Assembly: GCF_014822185.1 (NCBI RefSeq)
Contig: NZ_QVLR01000006.1
Coordinates: forward strand, 62,001 to 126,000
Source: Azoarcus sp. Aa7
GTDB lineage: Bacteria > Pseudomonadota > Gammaproteobacteria > Burkholderiales > Rhodocyclaceae
Length of the DNA: 64,000 bases
Direction of reading: 5' to 3'
Below, piece after piece: positions 63,604 through 64,000 of the stretch. Both the position numbers and the translations under genes were made by a program. How positions within the stretch are numbered: the first letter of the stretch is position 1; every line of letters starts with the position of its first letter. The notes under the pieces were generated by a model that saw nothing but the letters and a program-made list of their open reading frames with translations, was not told the DNA's origin and made no database searches.

Positions 63604-63933
63604 GTGAGCGACGATCACTGCACCCGCTGCGGCGCCTGTTGCGCCGCGTTTCGCGTCGACTTCCATCGTTCCGAGCTGGCCAGCGCGACCCCGGGGGGCG
63701 TACCCGACGCGATGACCGTTCCAGTGACCGGCGAGCTCGTGCGCATGCGCGGCACCGACGAGGCGCCGCCGCGCTGCGTCGCGCTCGCGGGCGAGGTCGG
63801 CAGCCGGGTCGGCTGCACGATCTATGTCGGGCGGCCGTCACCCTGTCGCGACTTCGCGCCCTACGCGGCGCTCGGCATCGGCGAGGATGCCTGCGACCGC
63901 GCGCGTCGGCGCCACGGCTTGCCGCCGCTGTGA
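63604..63933 (+). CDS. YkgJ-type cysteine-cluster protein
   Basis: 109 residues from GTG 63604. A CxxCxxCC motif (CTRCGACC) near the N terminus and later cysteines in PPRC, GCTIY and SPCRDF match the YkgJ/CxxCxxCC family, probably zinc or iron-sulfur binding. A TTG at 63580, eight codons upstream, is an alternative start. It follows the UPF0149 gene after 28 bp. Confidence 0.75.
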   Translation: MSDDHCTRCGACCAAFRVDFHRSELASATPGGVPDAMTVPVTGELVRMRGTDEAPPRCVALAGEVGSRVGCTIYVGRPSPCRDFAPYAALGIGEDACDRARRRHGLPPL

Positions 63934-64000
63934 GTCAGGGGCCGCCTGTCCGACCCGTCCTCCGTGAATCTGCAACTGCATGAATGCCTTGGGTAGAATC

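Overview
The window reads as a chromosome segment of a GC-rich, facultatively anaerobic betaproteobacterium, most likely Rhodocyclales (Azoarcus/Aromatoleum/Thauera type). This is inferred from gene content: a HoxFUYH NAD-linked hydrogenase, class II B12-dependent ribonucleotide reductase, a BktB-type thiolase, a DUF1302/DUF1329/RND export module, a CobD-like protein and many HDOD/HD-GYP signalling proteins. No rRNA, tRNA, CRISPR array, prophage or insertion sequence was recognised.

Layout. 1-3.5 kb: end of a Nudix hydrolase and nrdJ, sharing a two-way terminator; a NrdR-box-like dyad lies upstream of nrdJ. 3.8-8.85 kb: hoxFUYHW, the bidirectional [NiFe] hydrogenase with its own endoprotease but no hyp genes in view. 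8.8-16.9 kb: a minus-strand block with two HDOD proteins, an HD-GYP protein, a DUF2189 membrane protein, a hydrolase, a MetY-type enzyme, a YdcH-like peptide and a B12-binding radical SAM enzyme. 17.2-19.3 kb: a chemoreceptor with a NIT-like sensor region, preceded by an FNR/ANR-like box.

19.3-38.2 kb is the first main region of interest. A divergent AraC regulator (qhpR-like) faces a 14-gene same-strand run: DUF1329, DUF1302, RND exporter, Ycf48-like, TerB-like, aldehyde dehydrogenase, then quinohemoprotein amine dehydrogenase genes qhpA-D-C-B-F-E, ending in two overlapping or adjacent U32-family genes. The flavin monooxygenase qhpG, which hydroxylates the cofactor tryptophan in Paracoccus, is absent. 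The two U32 proteins carry the cysteine patterns of UbiV and UbiU, which form the oxygen-independent hydroxylase of anaerobic ubiquinone synthesis. The natural hypothesis is an oxygen-independent route to the cysteine tryptophylquinone (CTQ) cofactor.

38.2-42.0 kb is the second. Five minus-strand copies of a roughly 70-nt small RNA gene lie on both sides of aspA and a LysR regulator. Each has a sigma-70-like promoter with exactly 17 bp between boxes, two CUCCUCC anti-Shine-Dalgarno motifs, a conserved TTTGGTGTGGAT block and a Rho-independent terminator whose stem covaries between copies. This resembles in design the alphaproteobacterial cuckoo/CcsR RNAs, but I know of no description of this family.

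42.2-64 kb is mostly core genome: a FliD-C-like protein, a hydroxyacid dehydrogenase, a NYN/OST-HTH protein, a hybrid histidine kinase facing an Hpt and an HD-GYP response regulator, then leuE-type exporter, mliC-like lipoprotein, dtd, trxC, a DUF3365 haem protein, a DODA-type dioxygenase, a CobD-like protein, bktB-like thiolase, rsgA, an M48 protease, orn, a GT39 transferase, rpmE, dusC, a TrmB-like methyltransferase, a UPF0149/SEC-C protein and a YkgJ-type cysteine cluster protein.
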